From Jimgerdemannia flammicorona (lineage: Eukaryota; Mucoromycota; Endogonomycetes; Endogonales; Endogonaceae), in NCBI GenBank assembly GCA_003990745.1, contig RBNI01002002.1:1-20094 (forward strand): 20,094 nucleotides of DNA. Direction: 5' to 3'. Positions 1 through 9,409 of the stretch are shown piece after piece; the stretch's first letter is position 1, and each line of letters opens with the position of its first letter. The notes beneath the pieces are model-generated. The model was not told the origin of the DNA and did no database searches. It was given only the letters and a program-made list of their open reading frames with translations. Made by a program: the position numbers and the translations under genes.

Positions 1-4
1 TTTT

Positions 5-28
5 AAAAAAAAAAAAAAAAAAAAAAAA
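5..28. repeat. Poly-A run at the left edge of the window
   Basis: A run of 24 A follows TTTT at the window edge. Three copies of the hexamer ATGCGG follow at 56-73. This may be the 3' tail of an element lying to the left, or simple low-complexity DNA. The window edge prevents a decision. Confidence 0.6.
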
Positions 29-408
29 TTTAATTTTAATAAATATATTATAAATATGCGGATGCGGATGCGGCCTGTGTGATTGGTACAACTGCCTAAA
101 GGTAAAATGAGATGAAATTTTTCAAAAGGCTCTAATCCAGATACTTTTTAATAAACTTCACCTCAAATGATTTCAAAATAAAGAGGTGTTAAGAAAATTG
201 GCATTATTCATGATATCACATAATAATAACCGTTAGTCTTGCTTTCGTAAGATTTCCCATATATCCTCAGATGGGTACAATTGTTTGCCTCCAACCACAA
301 TATAAAACGTACTAGCGGGTCCCCTACAGGCGGTTCTGTGACGCCATCATTGTTGGACCGACTCCAAATTTGTTGTCCCTCTGTCCTGTGACCTGTACAT
401 TTCTCGCG

Positions 409-416
409 TGACGTCA
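409..416. promoter_or_regulatory. Palindromic CRE-like site TGACGTCA
   Basis: A perfect TGACGTCA palindrome lies 26 bases before the ATG at 443 and 53 bases before the ATG at 470. It is the consensus for ATF/CREB-type bZIP factors, which fungi use in stress and nutrient regulation. Its place just upstream of the first exon makes a promoter role plausible, but no start site is visible and chance occurrence cannot be excluded. Confidence 0.35.
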
Positions 417-442
417 TAACGACGCAAAAAGTGCGAACCTAT

Positions 443-1433
443 ATGTTTGCCATTTTCCCCTTTCGCAATATGCTTACCGACAAACTAAAGGAGAAGCTCA
501 TTGGTGCCGGTAAATATTTTATCCTGTCGCTGTTCTTTTTCGTTGTCAACATATGTTCACCCTAGTTTCTGTTTCTTAGATTTCTGGGCGAGGCCGTACG
601 AATCGTGGGGAAAGTTTCACGAATGGAAGGCGTTTTACCGAAAAATTAAACTGGACTTCACGATTGCCGAATGCCATGAAGCTCTGTCAGCCGACCTCAA
701 AGTTTTGATGCCGTTCTACCAATCCACTAGCGATGCTGCCAGGAAGCTAAGGTCGTTTTCTCGGGCGTTAAAGGTCAGTCTCTTTCTCAACTTGCTATTG
801 GGGGAGAGGGCCCACCTGTACGGATGATCATCAGAACCAAGTAGACGTGGTTCCAGAGCCATGTCTTAGTTGAGGCACCTGTTGGTGATTTGGCACTTGG
901 CCAAGGTGGGGAGCATCCATAGTTCTTTGGGCTGTCGCGTGCGCCATTCGTTGATGACGAGCCACCCCCTGCATGGTCATTCGTTACAGTTACTTTTCCG
1001 ATGGATGCAGACATGTGCTGCGCTATTGGTGTGCGGATATTCCTGCCCAGTTGACCACTGTTAGTGTGTGAGGCTCATCTGGCTCAGCGTTCTGCTGACA
1101 CTTGAATTGCCGTCTCTTTCAACCCCTCAACTTACAGAACGTTGATCTGCGCGATGAGAATAATCCCTCCCCGGTCGCTTTGAAGAAGCCAAAGAAGAGG
1201 AAGATCAAGGCTGCTGTAACTGAGAAGGAGTCGCCTCTTCAACACGACGCCGAAACCTCAACGTGGATGCCATCGCCGACACCGTTCCCCAAGTTGTCCA
1301 GCAATGCCGATGACCTCCCTTTCTGGCGGACCGCGCTAATGAGACAGAGATGACGGAGGGCGAAAGATATAAAAAAATAGTTGAACAAATAAAGCGAATC
1401 CAAAAGGATGACGGAGCAGCGCGGCTGAAGTAG
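443..1433 (+). pseudogene. 5' half of an unrecognised spliced fungal gene, probably damaged
   Basis: I do not recognise this protein. Two in-frame starts are possible, ATG 443 and ATG 470. Exon 1 ends at 509. A 70-base GTAAAT...TTAG intron (510-579) joins in phase to exon 2 (580-773), whose product is rich in aromatic and charged residues (DFWARPYESWGKF). A second intron (774-844, GTCAGT...GTAG) leads to exon 3 (845-about 1030), which stays in frame but contains TAG at 920-922. A weaker intron (about 1031-1137, ending CTTACAG, with a CTGAC branch-like site) leads to an exon at 1138 with a basic NLS-like run (KKPKKRKIK). That frame stops at 1351-1353. Coding character resumes in another frame (ANETEMTEGERYKK, 1335 on) up to a GTAGGT donor at 1430, whose phase does not match the next exon. 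The stop and the two breaks suggest decay, though my exon model could be wrong. It is probably one gene with 1513-2878. Confidence 0.45.
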
Positions 1434-1512
1434 GTTTTTTTTTTTTTTCTTTAATTTATTGCTTCGATTATCGATTTTAAGCATGAGAATAATAAATATT
1501 TGTTGTATACAG

Positions 1513-2874
1513 CCCGATGTGGTGGGGAGTCGCAAGGAGAACCTGAGCTCGTTCGTGGCCGCGCCAATGACATCATCATCGAAGAATGCTCCCTGAACAA
1601 ATCGTGTTCCTCTTTCCTCGAGGCAATCTCCATTACTGACGTCGCCAGTATCCATGAACTAGGCCGGAAGTATCGTTCGCGCGGCATTATTGGGATGTCG
1701 AAACTTCTCCGAGCGGATCAGGCGGAAGACATAGAGGACTTGCTGCAGCATCTGGACGAAGACGATAAGGATTCCGGATACGTTGGGGATTGCTTCTCGG
1801 CAGCGTAAGTCTCTATGCATGTTCGTGGTCAATTTTTTATTTATTTTATTTTATTTCTATTATTGACTTATAATTGATGTCTTACGGAAGGGATACCTGG
1901 GTGCAGAATTTCAGCGGTGGCACGAGATCGGAGAGGACGGTTGATATGTTCCTAATCGGCCAATTCGCTAAAGTTCCTGGTACGAGTTTTATATAGTAAG
2001 CATTTCCTTATTTCGTTCTTAAATGTATAACCTGGTTTGCTGCGTATGAGTCTAACATTTGCTGTGTACATACAGTGGCGAGAACCATTCACAAGCAGAC
2101 CAATACGAAAAGATGTCGCGTTCTGTGGAGGCCAGAATAGGAAAACCCTGCGACTTCATTTTTCTTGTAAGTATCTTTATATATACGTTTTCCTGTCATT
2201 CTCTACTATCTATTTACAATCCATCTACTACCTATTTGTCACTGCGTTCACAGGCGCGCGACCAGGAGATTGGGTGTGGTGAGAACTCCGGACCGGAATG
2301 CAAGGACCATGTTGAAAAAGCGCTAATGGATTTTGTCGATGTCATCAAAGTTGCCCGCGCTCAACATATCGCCTTGCTGACTCGCTGCGTTGAAGAGAGC
2401 GGCCAAAATCCCCTCCCGGCTCTTGTTCGAGACGCCTGTAAACTCGTCAGCATTCCATTCTTCCAGGTGATAGGAATGCGTATTCGGTTCTACATACTTC
2501 TACAGCTAGATGGCGAACTGTATGCCCTCTGGGAATGGGCAACGGAGAAGCTACCCACCATGGATCAAGATGTCGAGGAGACGTTAAGACTTTGTAAGGC
2601 ATTTCTATATCACAGGGTAAGTATCACGAAATCGGATCTTGTGGTTTTTGACTTCTCTCTTGAGAATTTTCATGCACGTACTGAATCTATAATTGTACAT
2701 ACAGAATCTACTTTGTCGAGTGAAGAAGTTCGAAGCTATCGCCGTGAAAAAGGCTACGCGCTGTCGTGCTTCTGTGACCACCTCGGAAGTTGCGATGCAG
2801 CGTATAACAGTGGTAGAAAAGAGGACACCGGCAAAATCGGCGAAGCGGAAGAATCTTCCTGCTTACGAATCGCC

Positions 2875-2878
<4 letters not shown>
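1513..2878 (+). CDS. 3' half of the spliced gene: hypothetical protein, possibly nuclease-like fold
   Basis: Five exons splice in phase: 1513-1804, about 1891-1995, 2076-2166, 2254-2616 and 2705-2878 (stop TGA 2876-2878), giving about 340 residues. The introns have GTAAGT/GTAAGC donors and CAG acceptors, except the acceptor of the first, which is ambiguous: AAG at 1890 or CAG at 1914, both in the same frame. The protein starts with an acidic helical stretch (QAEDIEDLLQHLDEDDKD). The core then reads ERTVDMFLIG, ADQYEKMSRSVEARIGKPCD, and an acidic strand-like DQEIGCGE, followed by helical and hydrophobic segments (FFQVIGMRIRFYILLQLDGE). The basic C-terminus contains KRTPAKSAKRK. The order RTVD...D...EIGCGE loosely recalls PD-(D/E)XK-type cores in fungal expanded families, but the catalytic Lys is not evident and this is a weak inference. 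No signal peptide or clear membrane segment is visible. Upstream exons are at 443-1433, but the join between them is out of phase. Confidence 0.65.

Positions 2879-2914
<36 letters not shown>
2879..2914 (+). repeat. T36 homopolymer directly after the stop codon
   Basis: Thirty-six T residues follow the TGA at 2876-2878 with no intervening base. The gene therefore has no ordinary 3' UTR before the tract. Length variation through slippage, or sequencing error in its length, is likely here. Confidence 0.9.
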
Positions 2915-2918
<4 letters not shown>

Positions 2919-4280
2919 AGAGCGGAGGGGCGGGGAGCTTGGGGTCTCCAAACCATGTTACAAGTTTCTGCAGTGATAGATTTTCGAAGATCTTGCAGCG
3001 AATTTTTCGACGCTTGTGACCGGAGTGCGCAAGAATTTTTTATTTTATTTTTATTTTTTTGTAAATGCTTGAGGGAGTTTTCTATATGTAAATGCTGGGT
3101 AACTGTTTTTTTATTTTATTTTTTATATTTCTGTTTCTAATTCAAGCGCAATGTTACAGAGTGTCATATTACGACAAGAAGTTCTACTCAAGTATTTACA
3201 CCAAAAAATAAAGAAAAATTACAAAACCTGTTTATAACTCGGGTGGTAGAAATGGGTCAGCTGAAACTACAAACCTGGATAAACAAGGTCTCGTAAAAAC
3301 TGAAAATAAAATACAGAAAAAGATTTCGCAAATAGACGTCAACATGTTTAGAACATAGCTAGGCCGAATATATCATATAATCAGTTTTTGACAAGCCAGC
3401 TCTTGTTTATGGGACAGAACCACTACTAAGCGGCTCTGCCCCCTGAAACTGGGACATATGCATTGCCTAAAATTGCACACAAAAACTTTGCATCTGGTCT
3501 ATGAAAATATTAGGGAGGCATTGTGTGGCTAGAGTTCCGCGAATTTTGAACCTCTTTTTTTTTTTCTGTGGATCGTTTTGGCTCAAGCGCCTACAGGAGT
3601 TGTGAGCGAAGTTAAAGGTCTTTGACAAACTTGTCGATCCTTGGTCTTTACAAGTTATACCTATTGCTCTTGCCCTCCAATTGGCTGGCCTCTAATTGAC
3701 ACACTCAATCCTTATGCTCCAGAGACACAAACGGCACGGACAAGGTTAAATTAAATCCTCGTTTCTATGATAATTTGTAAGCATTTATTGGGCATGATAA
3801 TGATTGAATGTAGTCTGTAAGGTAATTGGTCGGTACCGTCAGCAGGAGTGGCTTATAAATTTCGAAGATCTCACTGTAATAGTTAATTACATTGATTTCG
3901 TCATCATAGATTCTGTTCATCATCACAGCTCCATCATCGCAAAGCCAACAATCATCATGTAATTATTTGTAGAATATGGTTTATGACAAAGAGTGACATT
4001 TTTATTGACATTACATATTACACAGTTTTGATTGATGATGATATAATAATCAATGATGTAGCTATTAGTGATGTTGATATATAAATATTGTGATGGTTGA
4101 TCTGAATTAGGAACAATCAGGAGATAGACATTTGATCATAGTACCAGAATCCAATTCCTGATATAGTATTGCAATATAGTTAGCAGTTATCCAATCTTTC
4201 AATTGTAAGAAATCTTACATATACTTATAAGATAAAAAAGTTACAAACTTAGTCACTATATAGCTTGTAAATGTATATAA
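2915..4280. other. AT-rich intergenic DNA, no gene recognised
   Basis: No convincing coding region or RNA gene is seen. T-rich tracts occur at about 3040-3130 and 3547-3565. An AATAAA on the + strand at 3207-3212, about 330 bases after the stop at 2878, could be a poly(A) signal for the upstream gene but is not specific. CAT/GAT-rich short repeats occur at about 3900-4075. The Gypsy element is inserted at the right end of this stretch. Confidence 0.6.
4277..4280. other. Left target-site duplication ATAA
   Basis: ATAA immediately precedes the 3' LTR and matches ATAA at 13053-13056 beyond the other LTR. A 4- to 5-base duplication is usual for Ty3/Gypsy integration. The flanks are AT-rich, so the match alone is weak, but it sits exactly at both TG/CA-type termini. 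Confidence 0.65.
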
Positions 4281-4619
4281 TGTCACATAGTGGTTGCTGA
4301 GTCCTTCAAATATACCAGATTCTCTTCAAGGTGTATCTTTTAGACTAACTCAAGTTTGTTATAAGCAAGTTCTTATTAGAGTGCCTTCCCAAGGTCTTAT
4401 AGTCCTCAAACTTCTTATCTTTAAACTGTCTTGTTATCTCTTAGATTGCTTGCAAGGAAGTGTGTGTATTGCACTGAGAGGAACTGACTTTATTTCAAAG
4501 GAAATAAGAAGAGTATTTATACAAAATATAATTCAATGGTTGCTAAGATATAAAGCTAAATATAAATTCCAATAACTAAAACTACTAAGTTTCAGAGTCA
4601 GTACTGATGGTTGTACAGG

Positions 4620-4755
4620 TTTAGGATACTGGCATTATTTAGTATCATATTAAAATGCTGGTGCTAGAACAATTTTACATCACCTCAGAATACCAGTGCT
4701 GGCATTATCCAGTGTTACATGAGAATACCAATACTGGCATTATCCAGTATAATAA
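4620..4755. repeat. Imperfect tandem repeats in the LTR
   Basis: A unit of about 33 bases containing CTGGCATTATCCAGT occurs twice in tandem, with a third more diverged copy before it (ACTGGCATTATTTAGTATC). The same array is present in the 5' LTR at about 11860-11985. It lies between the end of the LTR ORF and the TATA box, so it may be part of the promoter. That role is inferred from position only. Confidence 0.6.
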
Positions 4756-4760
4756 AGAAC

Positions 4761-5568
4761 TTAGAGCAGAAAGTTTAGAATCATAGGGGCTTTATCATCA
4801 TCATCACTAAAGGAGATAAGATCCGCGAATTCATCATGTAGGTCACATGTTTCGCATACTTCACATGCTTCAGATATGTCATGTGGGATGACGTCATCAA
4901 TGATGTCATCACGTTTGGCTATGGCGGGGAAATCGGGAACAAGATCTGGAGCTCTCCAGTCTATGAGGTTCTCTTCCACAAAATAGGGAACAAATGTGGG
5001 ATCTTGGGGAGGTCTAACCTGGATACTTGGGCCTTAGAATACTGAGATCTGGGTTGTCCTGGAGGATAGGGTGCCAGAAGTCTTCTACTTCTTCACTATT
5101 GAGGGTGATAGTAGACTGGACTTCTGTAGCCACCCTGGCTTCTAGTGCATTGATATGGTGGGATGATAGGTCTCTGAAATCTGAGACTCTAACATACTCC
5201 AAGTTGGGAATCAACCATAGTGCATGCCTAAAGATCTGATGAATCTTTTTAGCTGTCCTCGTTTCATGTATATTCATGGAAGTGACATCTTGTAACTCTT
5301 GGGTGCTGGCCTGTGAGAACTTCCAGCAGAGGAGGTTTCCTATTTCATACTCCTGCCACATTTGGAGGCATTTGGTAGCAATGGTGATCCTTGTTTCCAT
5401 TTCGCGGCAGTAGAGAATGAAGTAATAAGGGTCTGTAGTACCCAGGTTGACACTAGGAGTCCTTCTTGAGCAGGTCTCCATGGCTCTTCTGATATCTTAG
5501 AACATCCTTTCTTCAACTGAGATATCTTGGTGGTTCCTTGACCTTGAGGTTTGGCAGACAGCAGGTAT
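4761..5568 (-). pseudogene. LTR-encoded ORF (3' LTR copy), broken differently
   Basis: This is the same ORF as at 11992-12810. Here the ATG equivalent to 12810 reads ATA, a TAA lies at 5497-5499 where the other copy has CAA, and a 20-base deletion near 5046 shifts the frame. The continuous parts are 155 codons (5014-5481) and 72 codons (4761-4979, in a different frame because of the deletion). The latter keeps the TGG and the Cys-rich acidic tail. In the genomic RNA this copy would be the last ORF, downstream of integrase. Confidence 0.65.
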
Positions 5569-5810
5569 TTTATTTGTGATAAGTCTTTGAGCTATTTTAG
5601 GATTAGTAGTTCTTGTTGATTGCTGCTACTGCAGTTCCTTGATCCTTTTTTTATATTCTTCAGGCTACTTATACTGTGGTCACAATAACTCACAGTTGGT
5701 CATCATTACTCATCTCATATGTTATATGATCTTCTTGTACTTCGATCTGGTGGCTTGCAAGAAAAGGCTGTCTCCTGTGCTGATGTCATCATTCTGGGGT
5801 CACCGTTACA

Positions 5811-5820
5811 TCTTCCTCCT
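5811..5820 (-). other. Polypurine tract
   Basis: In element sense AGGAGGAAGA directly abuts the TGTAAC start of the 3' LTR. This is the expected place for the plus-strand DNA primer of an LTR retrotransposon. Confidence 0.8.
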
Positions 5821-6123
5821 GAATAAGGATCTTCCTGAGTGTCCTTATTCATTAGTCCAGTCCAGAAAAATTTGCTGATCCCATAACCTCTGGCAAGGGG
5901 TCAAAAAGTGGTGTTTATGGACTGGCATCTTCTCTTTATATTTTGGCATGATAGTGAAGAGTCGCTCCCTTCATATAGAGCAAGGGCCTGATTCTGATCT
6001 TGACTAATCAGTTGACAGTTCAAACTCCTCTGACTTTGAAAGTCTCATAGATGAGTAGTTGCCAGTGCTGTATCCCTTAGAGAATGGTCCAGACAGATAG
6101 CCTGCTGGTCACAGGATATACTG
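5821..6123 (-). other. Segment between the end of pol and the polypurine tract
   Basis: The integrase frame meets TAA at 6124-6126, and further TGA and TAG codons follow. An 80-codon-scale stretch nearer the LTR is partly open in the same frame (KYKEKMPVHKHHFLTPCQ) but matches nothing I know. It could be the eroded C-terminus of pol or non-coding DNA. Confidence 0.4.
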
Positions 6124-7320
6124 TTATGATTCGCGGACTAGAACTTTATGGGCAGTTATCACATTTTGCTTTTCTTGTATAGGTTTGTGGTACTTCTTGA
6201 GTCTGTTCCTGTGTACCATAGTAGGCAGTATGGTTTCTGAGATTTTTCTAAGCCAGAAGATAGTTTTCTTGATATCTTACATGTAGAAGGGTCCTTCCCA
6301 TTTGGGCTCCAGTTTTCGCAACCATGAGGCTTCTACCATATTTTGATACAGTAGAACATTTTCTCCAATTCAGATAGGTTCTAGAGCCTTGTGATTCTTT
6401 TCCACATTCTTCTTTGTCAGTGCTTGTGACTTGGTGATATAATCTTCAGCCTTCTTCCTGATTTGGTGTAGTCTCCGGATTTTTGCATTAATCCATCTCC
6501 AAGTTAGGTCTAGATTTGTGGCTGAGGTTCCATCAGAATCTTCTTCTCTGAAGAGCAGCTCTCTTAGGGTAAAATGTGTGCTCTGTGACCATATGTCTCA
6601 TAGAACAGAGAGGGCAGTTGGGAGATAGTTATCCCAATTCTCACATGTCTCTGAGATCTTTGCTAGGATGTTTTTGAGGGTCTTGTTGGTTCTTTCTGTC
6701 TGTCTATTTCCTTGAGAGTGGTATACAGTGGTCTTGATGTGCTGGATCTTGTATTTCTGATACATTATCTTGTGGAATCCATTGACAAATTCCATGCCGC
6801 AGTCTGTGGTGATTTGCTTCAGTGTCTTGTAGCAGCAGATGATTTCTCAGTACAAGAAGTTAGCTATAGAGAGAGCATTGGCTTCTTGTAATACTCCTGC
6901 CTCTATCCATTTGGTGAAGAGGTCTACAATAACTATAATATAGCGGTTTCCTGATAATGTTACTGGTAGTAGTCCAATGATATCCATTGTGATGTGGTAG
7001 AAGAGGATAGGCTCAATTCTTGATGACTTGGGTGCCTGGTCTTGCTGATCTTGTTTCTGTTTTTGGCACTTGTCACACCCTTTGACAAATTGGCACAGGT
7101 TTTCTTCCATCTTGGGCCACCACATGGTTCTTCTTATCTTGTTATATATGTTAGTTCCTCCTAAGTGTCCTTGCTCGTATACTTCCTTCATTACTTGATA
7201 CTTCTTGTGTTCAGGTATTACTAGCTTTTCTCCTTTTCTGAGTGTAGTGTTGTCTAATTCAAACTGTTTCCAAGTCCAGTTGATGATGGTAATTGTCCAG
7301 AGTTCGAGATGGTTGGGCAT
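6124..7320 (-). pseudogene. Integrase domain of the Gypsy polyprotein
   Basis: The integrase inserts the element cDNA into the genome. The zinc-binding region keeps GHLGG and CDKC (Cys codons at about 7077 and 7068). The first His of the HHCC set is Tyr (codon 7177-7179, TAC), one C-to-T step from His. The catalytic triad is visible: Asp at 6982-6984 (HITMDIIG), Asp at 6802-6804 (TTDCG) and Glu at 6694-6696 (NRQTERTN). The last two are spaced as D,35,E. A GPF motif (WEGPFY) lies near 6280-6312, followed by HRNRLKKYH. In-frame stops at 6847-6849 and 6598-6600 are TGA, plausibly from CGA; a third follows the GPF motif. The domain is one base out of frame with RNase H upstream, the shift lying somewhere about 7270-7380. 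No chromodomain is seen. Confidence 0.9.
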
Positions 7321-7379
7321 CTTCTACTGCCTGAGGTAGCTGATTAATCCATAGTATAGCTCCTTATTCATGTTGAATG

Positions 7380-8842
7380 GTCTTGATGGGGGTGTTTTGA
7401 AGTGTCCTTGAGAGTGCATCGGCATTGGTGTTGGTCTTTCCTGAGTGGTGCTTGACAGTACAGTCATACTCTTGCAGCCTGTAGATCCATCTGGTATATA
7501 TTCCTTTGGGGTTCAGAGTGTGAAATAGCTAGGCAAGAGCAGAATGGTCTGTTTGAATGGTGAAGTATTTCCCAGCTAGGTAGTAGTGGAACTTGTCTAC
7601 TGCCCAGACTACTGCTAAGCATTCAAGCTTGCATGACTCATAGTTCTGTTCTGCTCTGTGGGTACCTCAGCTTGTATAGGAGATGACATATTCATGTCTG
7701 TCTTTCTTCTGAGCTAGGACTGCTCCAAGTCCTATAGCACTTGCATCTTTCTGTAGGATAAATTCTAGGTTCCAGTCTGGTCTTCTGAGGATGGGTACTT
7801 GGGTCAACCTGGTCTTGAGTTCATTGAAGATTTCTTGGAGCTCCTTGGTCCATTCAAATTTGGTCTCCTTCTTCAGTAGCTCGTAGATAGGTGCTGCAAT
7901 GTTGGAGTATCCTTTGATAAATCTTCTGTAGTAGCTGGCCAGTCCAAGGAAGGCATGGACTTCTGTAGTTGTTCTGGGTCTCGGGTAGGCTGCAACAGCC
8001 TTGATCTTCATGGGGTCTGTGTGGATTCTGGTCTGGTTGATGAGGTGTCCTAGGTAGGTGATTTCTTGAGCTGCAAACTTGCATTTCTTGGCCTTGATGT
8101 AGAGGCCATGCTCCTTGAGTCTCTTGAGGGCTAGCTGTATATAATTGATATGTTCCCATGCAGTATTGCTGAAGATGATCACATCATCAACATAGACAAA
8201 GAGCCATTTTCCGATCTCATTGCTGAAGACTCTGTTCATCATTCACTGGAAACTTGCTGGGGCATTGCACATTCCAAATGGCATTCGCAGGTAGATATAG
8301 ATGGCATCAGGTGTGATGAAGGCTGATTTCTCACTGGCATCTTGAGTGAGACCAATCTGATGGAAGCCAGAGAACAGATCCAAGGTGGTGTAATATTTGG
8401 CTTTACTTCCAAGGGTGGTAAGGATTTCTTGAATATTCGGCAAGGGCTGCCTATCCTTCTTGGTGATGGCATTGAGCTTCCTGTAGTCAATGCAGAGTCT
8501 TGGCACAAACTCTCTAGGCTTGCTTCCTTTCTTTGGGGTGAGGACAATGGGTGAGGCCCAGGGGCTGATAGCTTGCTTGATGATTCTGGCTTCTTCCATT
8601 TCCTTGAGTTCTGCTTGCAGCCACTCTCTGTAGGCAGATGGTATGGGTCTGGCTTTCTGATAGATGGGCTTGGTATCACCAGTGTCAACTTTGTAGTAGT
8701 ACTTGGGTTCTTGATTATGGATATCCCTAAAGTCTGTAGCAAGTACTCCTTCATTCTGGTGCAGAATCTTGAGAAGTTGTTCCTCTAGGGGAAAGTTTTC
8801 TCCAATGGTATATGTATGCTTTTTCTGGTCCTTGTCTTTCTT
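7380..8842 (-). pseudogene. Reverse transcriptase and RNase H of the Gypsy polyprotein
   Basis: The RT copies element RNA into DNA and RNase H removes the RNA strand. Reading after the TAA at 8843, RT begins with the leader YKVDTGDTKPIYQKARPIP and SPWASPIVL. It continues with LCIDYRKLN, LDLFSGFHQI and PFGMCNAPASFQ, and the catalytic YVDD is at 8183-8194. Connection motifs (YLGHLI, FLGLASYYRRFI) follow. RNase H shows an acidic DASAIGLGAVLAQ, AEQNYESCKLECLAVVWA, TDHSALA and the terminal NADALSR. In-frame stops are TGA 8243-8245 (just after FQ, where Arg is usual), TGA 7667-7669, a TAG after TDHSALA and a TAA near 7371. All key RT motifs are intact. The frame is the same as that of the dUTPase and protease upstream. 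Confidence 0.93.
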
Positions 8843-8845
8843 TTA

Positions 8846-9406
8846 TTCAAGTTCAGTAATCTTGATGGCAACATAGGCTCCTCTTCCAGTAGATCCAAAG
8901 CCTTGTTCTCCTCTCTTGGACTTGATGAGTTTGATGGCTTCTATGATTTTTGGCTTCTTGACTTCATGGATCAGCATCTGGCCAATCCTGTCATGCTTCT
9001 TGACTTCGAAGAGGGTGGTGTGGTTGTGATTTCTGACTATGAGGAAGATCTCACCAGTATAATCAGGGTCAATTACTCCTCCTTCAACTGAGATTTCGCT
9101 TTTGGCCAGACTGCTCCTGGTCTTGATAATTCTGGCATAGTTTTCTGATAACTTGACTCCAATTCCAGTGCCAAGTAGAGTGGTGGTCTGTGGTTTGAGG
9201 GTAGCATCTTGAATGCTGGCAAGGTCTATTCCTATGGCTCCTTCAGTCTTGTATTCTGGGATCTTAACTTCAGGGTAAAACTTCTTGACCTTGAGGGTGA
9301 TGTCTGATTCATGTTCCTCCTCATCATCACTATCAGCTTGAAGCTCTAGGGGCTGGTCATCTTCTTTGGCTTTCCTTTTTGCTTCAGCAGCTTCTTGCTT
9401 GTATTT
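8846..9406 (-). CDS. dUTPase domain embedded in the Gypsy polyprotein
   Basis: A dUTPase hydrolyses dUTP to dUMP and pyrophosphate and so keeps uracil out of new DNA. This stretch is open for 187 codons between TAA 9407-9409 and TAA 8843-8845, in the pol frame. All five motifs of the trimeric family appear in order and with normal spacing: AIGIDLAS (9215-9238), RSSLA (9104-9118), GVIDPDYTGEI (9047-9079), HDRIGQ (8978-8995) and RGEQGFGSTG (8885-8914). The motif 3 Asp and Tyr used in catalysis and base recognition are kept. The first about 35 residues are charged (EEEHESD) and look like a linker after the protease. Both bounding stops fit CAA to TAA. It is unlikely to be made now as a fusion, since both neighbours are broken. 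A host gene capture is possible, but the shared frame and position argue that it is a native part of this element lineage. Confidence 0.9.
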
Positions 9407-9409
9407 TTA

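Larger units (their letters stand above)
4281..5810 (-). repeat. 3' LTR of the Gypsy element (1530 bases)
   Basis: This is a direct repeat of 11512-13052. In element sense it begins TGTAAC next to the polypurine tract and ends GTGACA. Compared with the other LTR it has a 20-base deletion near 5046, between two GATC copies, and keeps 9 bases near 4927 that the other lacks. Over its first 480 bases (+ strand order) I count 26 differences from the partner, all transitions. It carries a broken copy of the LTR ORF, TATAAATA (4514-4521 on the - strand) and imperfect tandem repeats at about 4620-4755. Confidence 0.95.

Noticed and set aside
2467..2505. A GT...AG stretch of 39 bases inside the last long exon (GTGATAGG...CTACAG)
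   Set aside because: It is too short for a usual fungal intron, is a multiple of three, has no stop, and reads as plausible hydrophobic core (VIGMRIRFYILLQ), so I treat it as coding.
2708..2956. - strand frames with a long poly-Lys run
   Set aside because: They arise from translating the T36 tract in antisense and overlap a real exon.
4796..4808. CATCATCATCATCAC-type microsatellite in both LTRs
   Set aside because: It is short and corresponds to the Asp run of the LTR ORF tail, so it is explained by coding.
6124..6312. Chromodomain at the end of integrase
   Set aside because: Only a GPF module and a short basic tail are readable; no chromodomain-like aromatic pattern was found before the polypurine tract.
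7270..7380. Possible programmed frameshift between RNase H and integrase
   Set aside because: No slippery site or downstream structure is evident, and the element has other random lesions; a one-base indel is simpler.
8239..8754. 171-codon - strand frame overlapping the RT region
   Set aside because: The pol frame read through the same bases gives classic RT motifs (SPWASPIVL, LCIDYRKLN, PFGMCNAPASFQ); this frame gives none.
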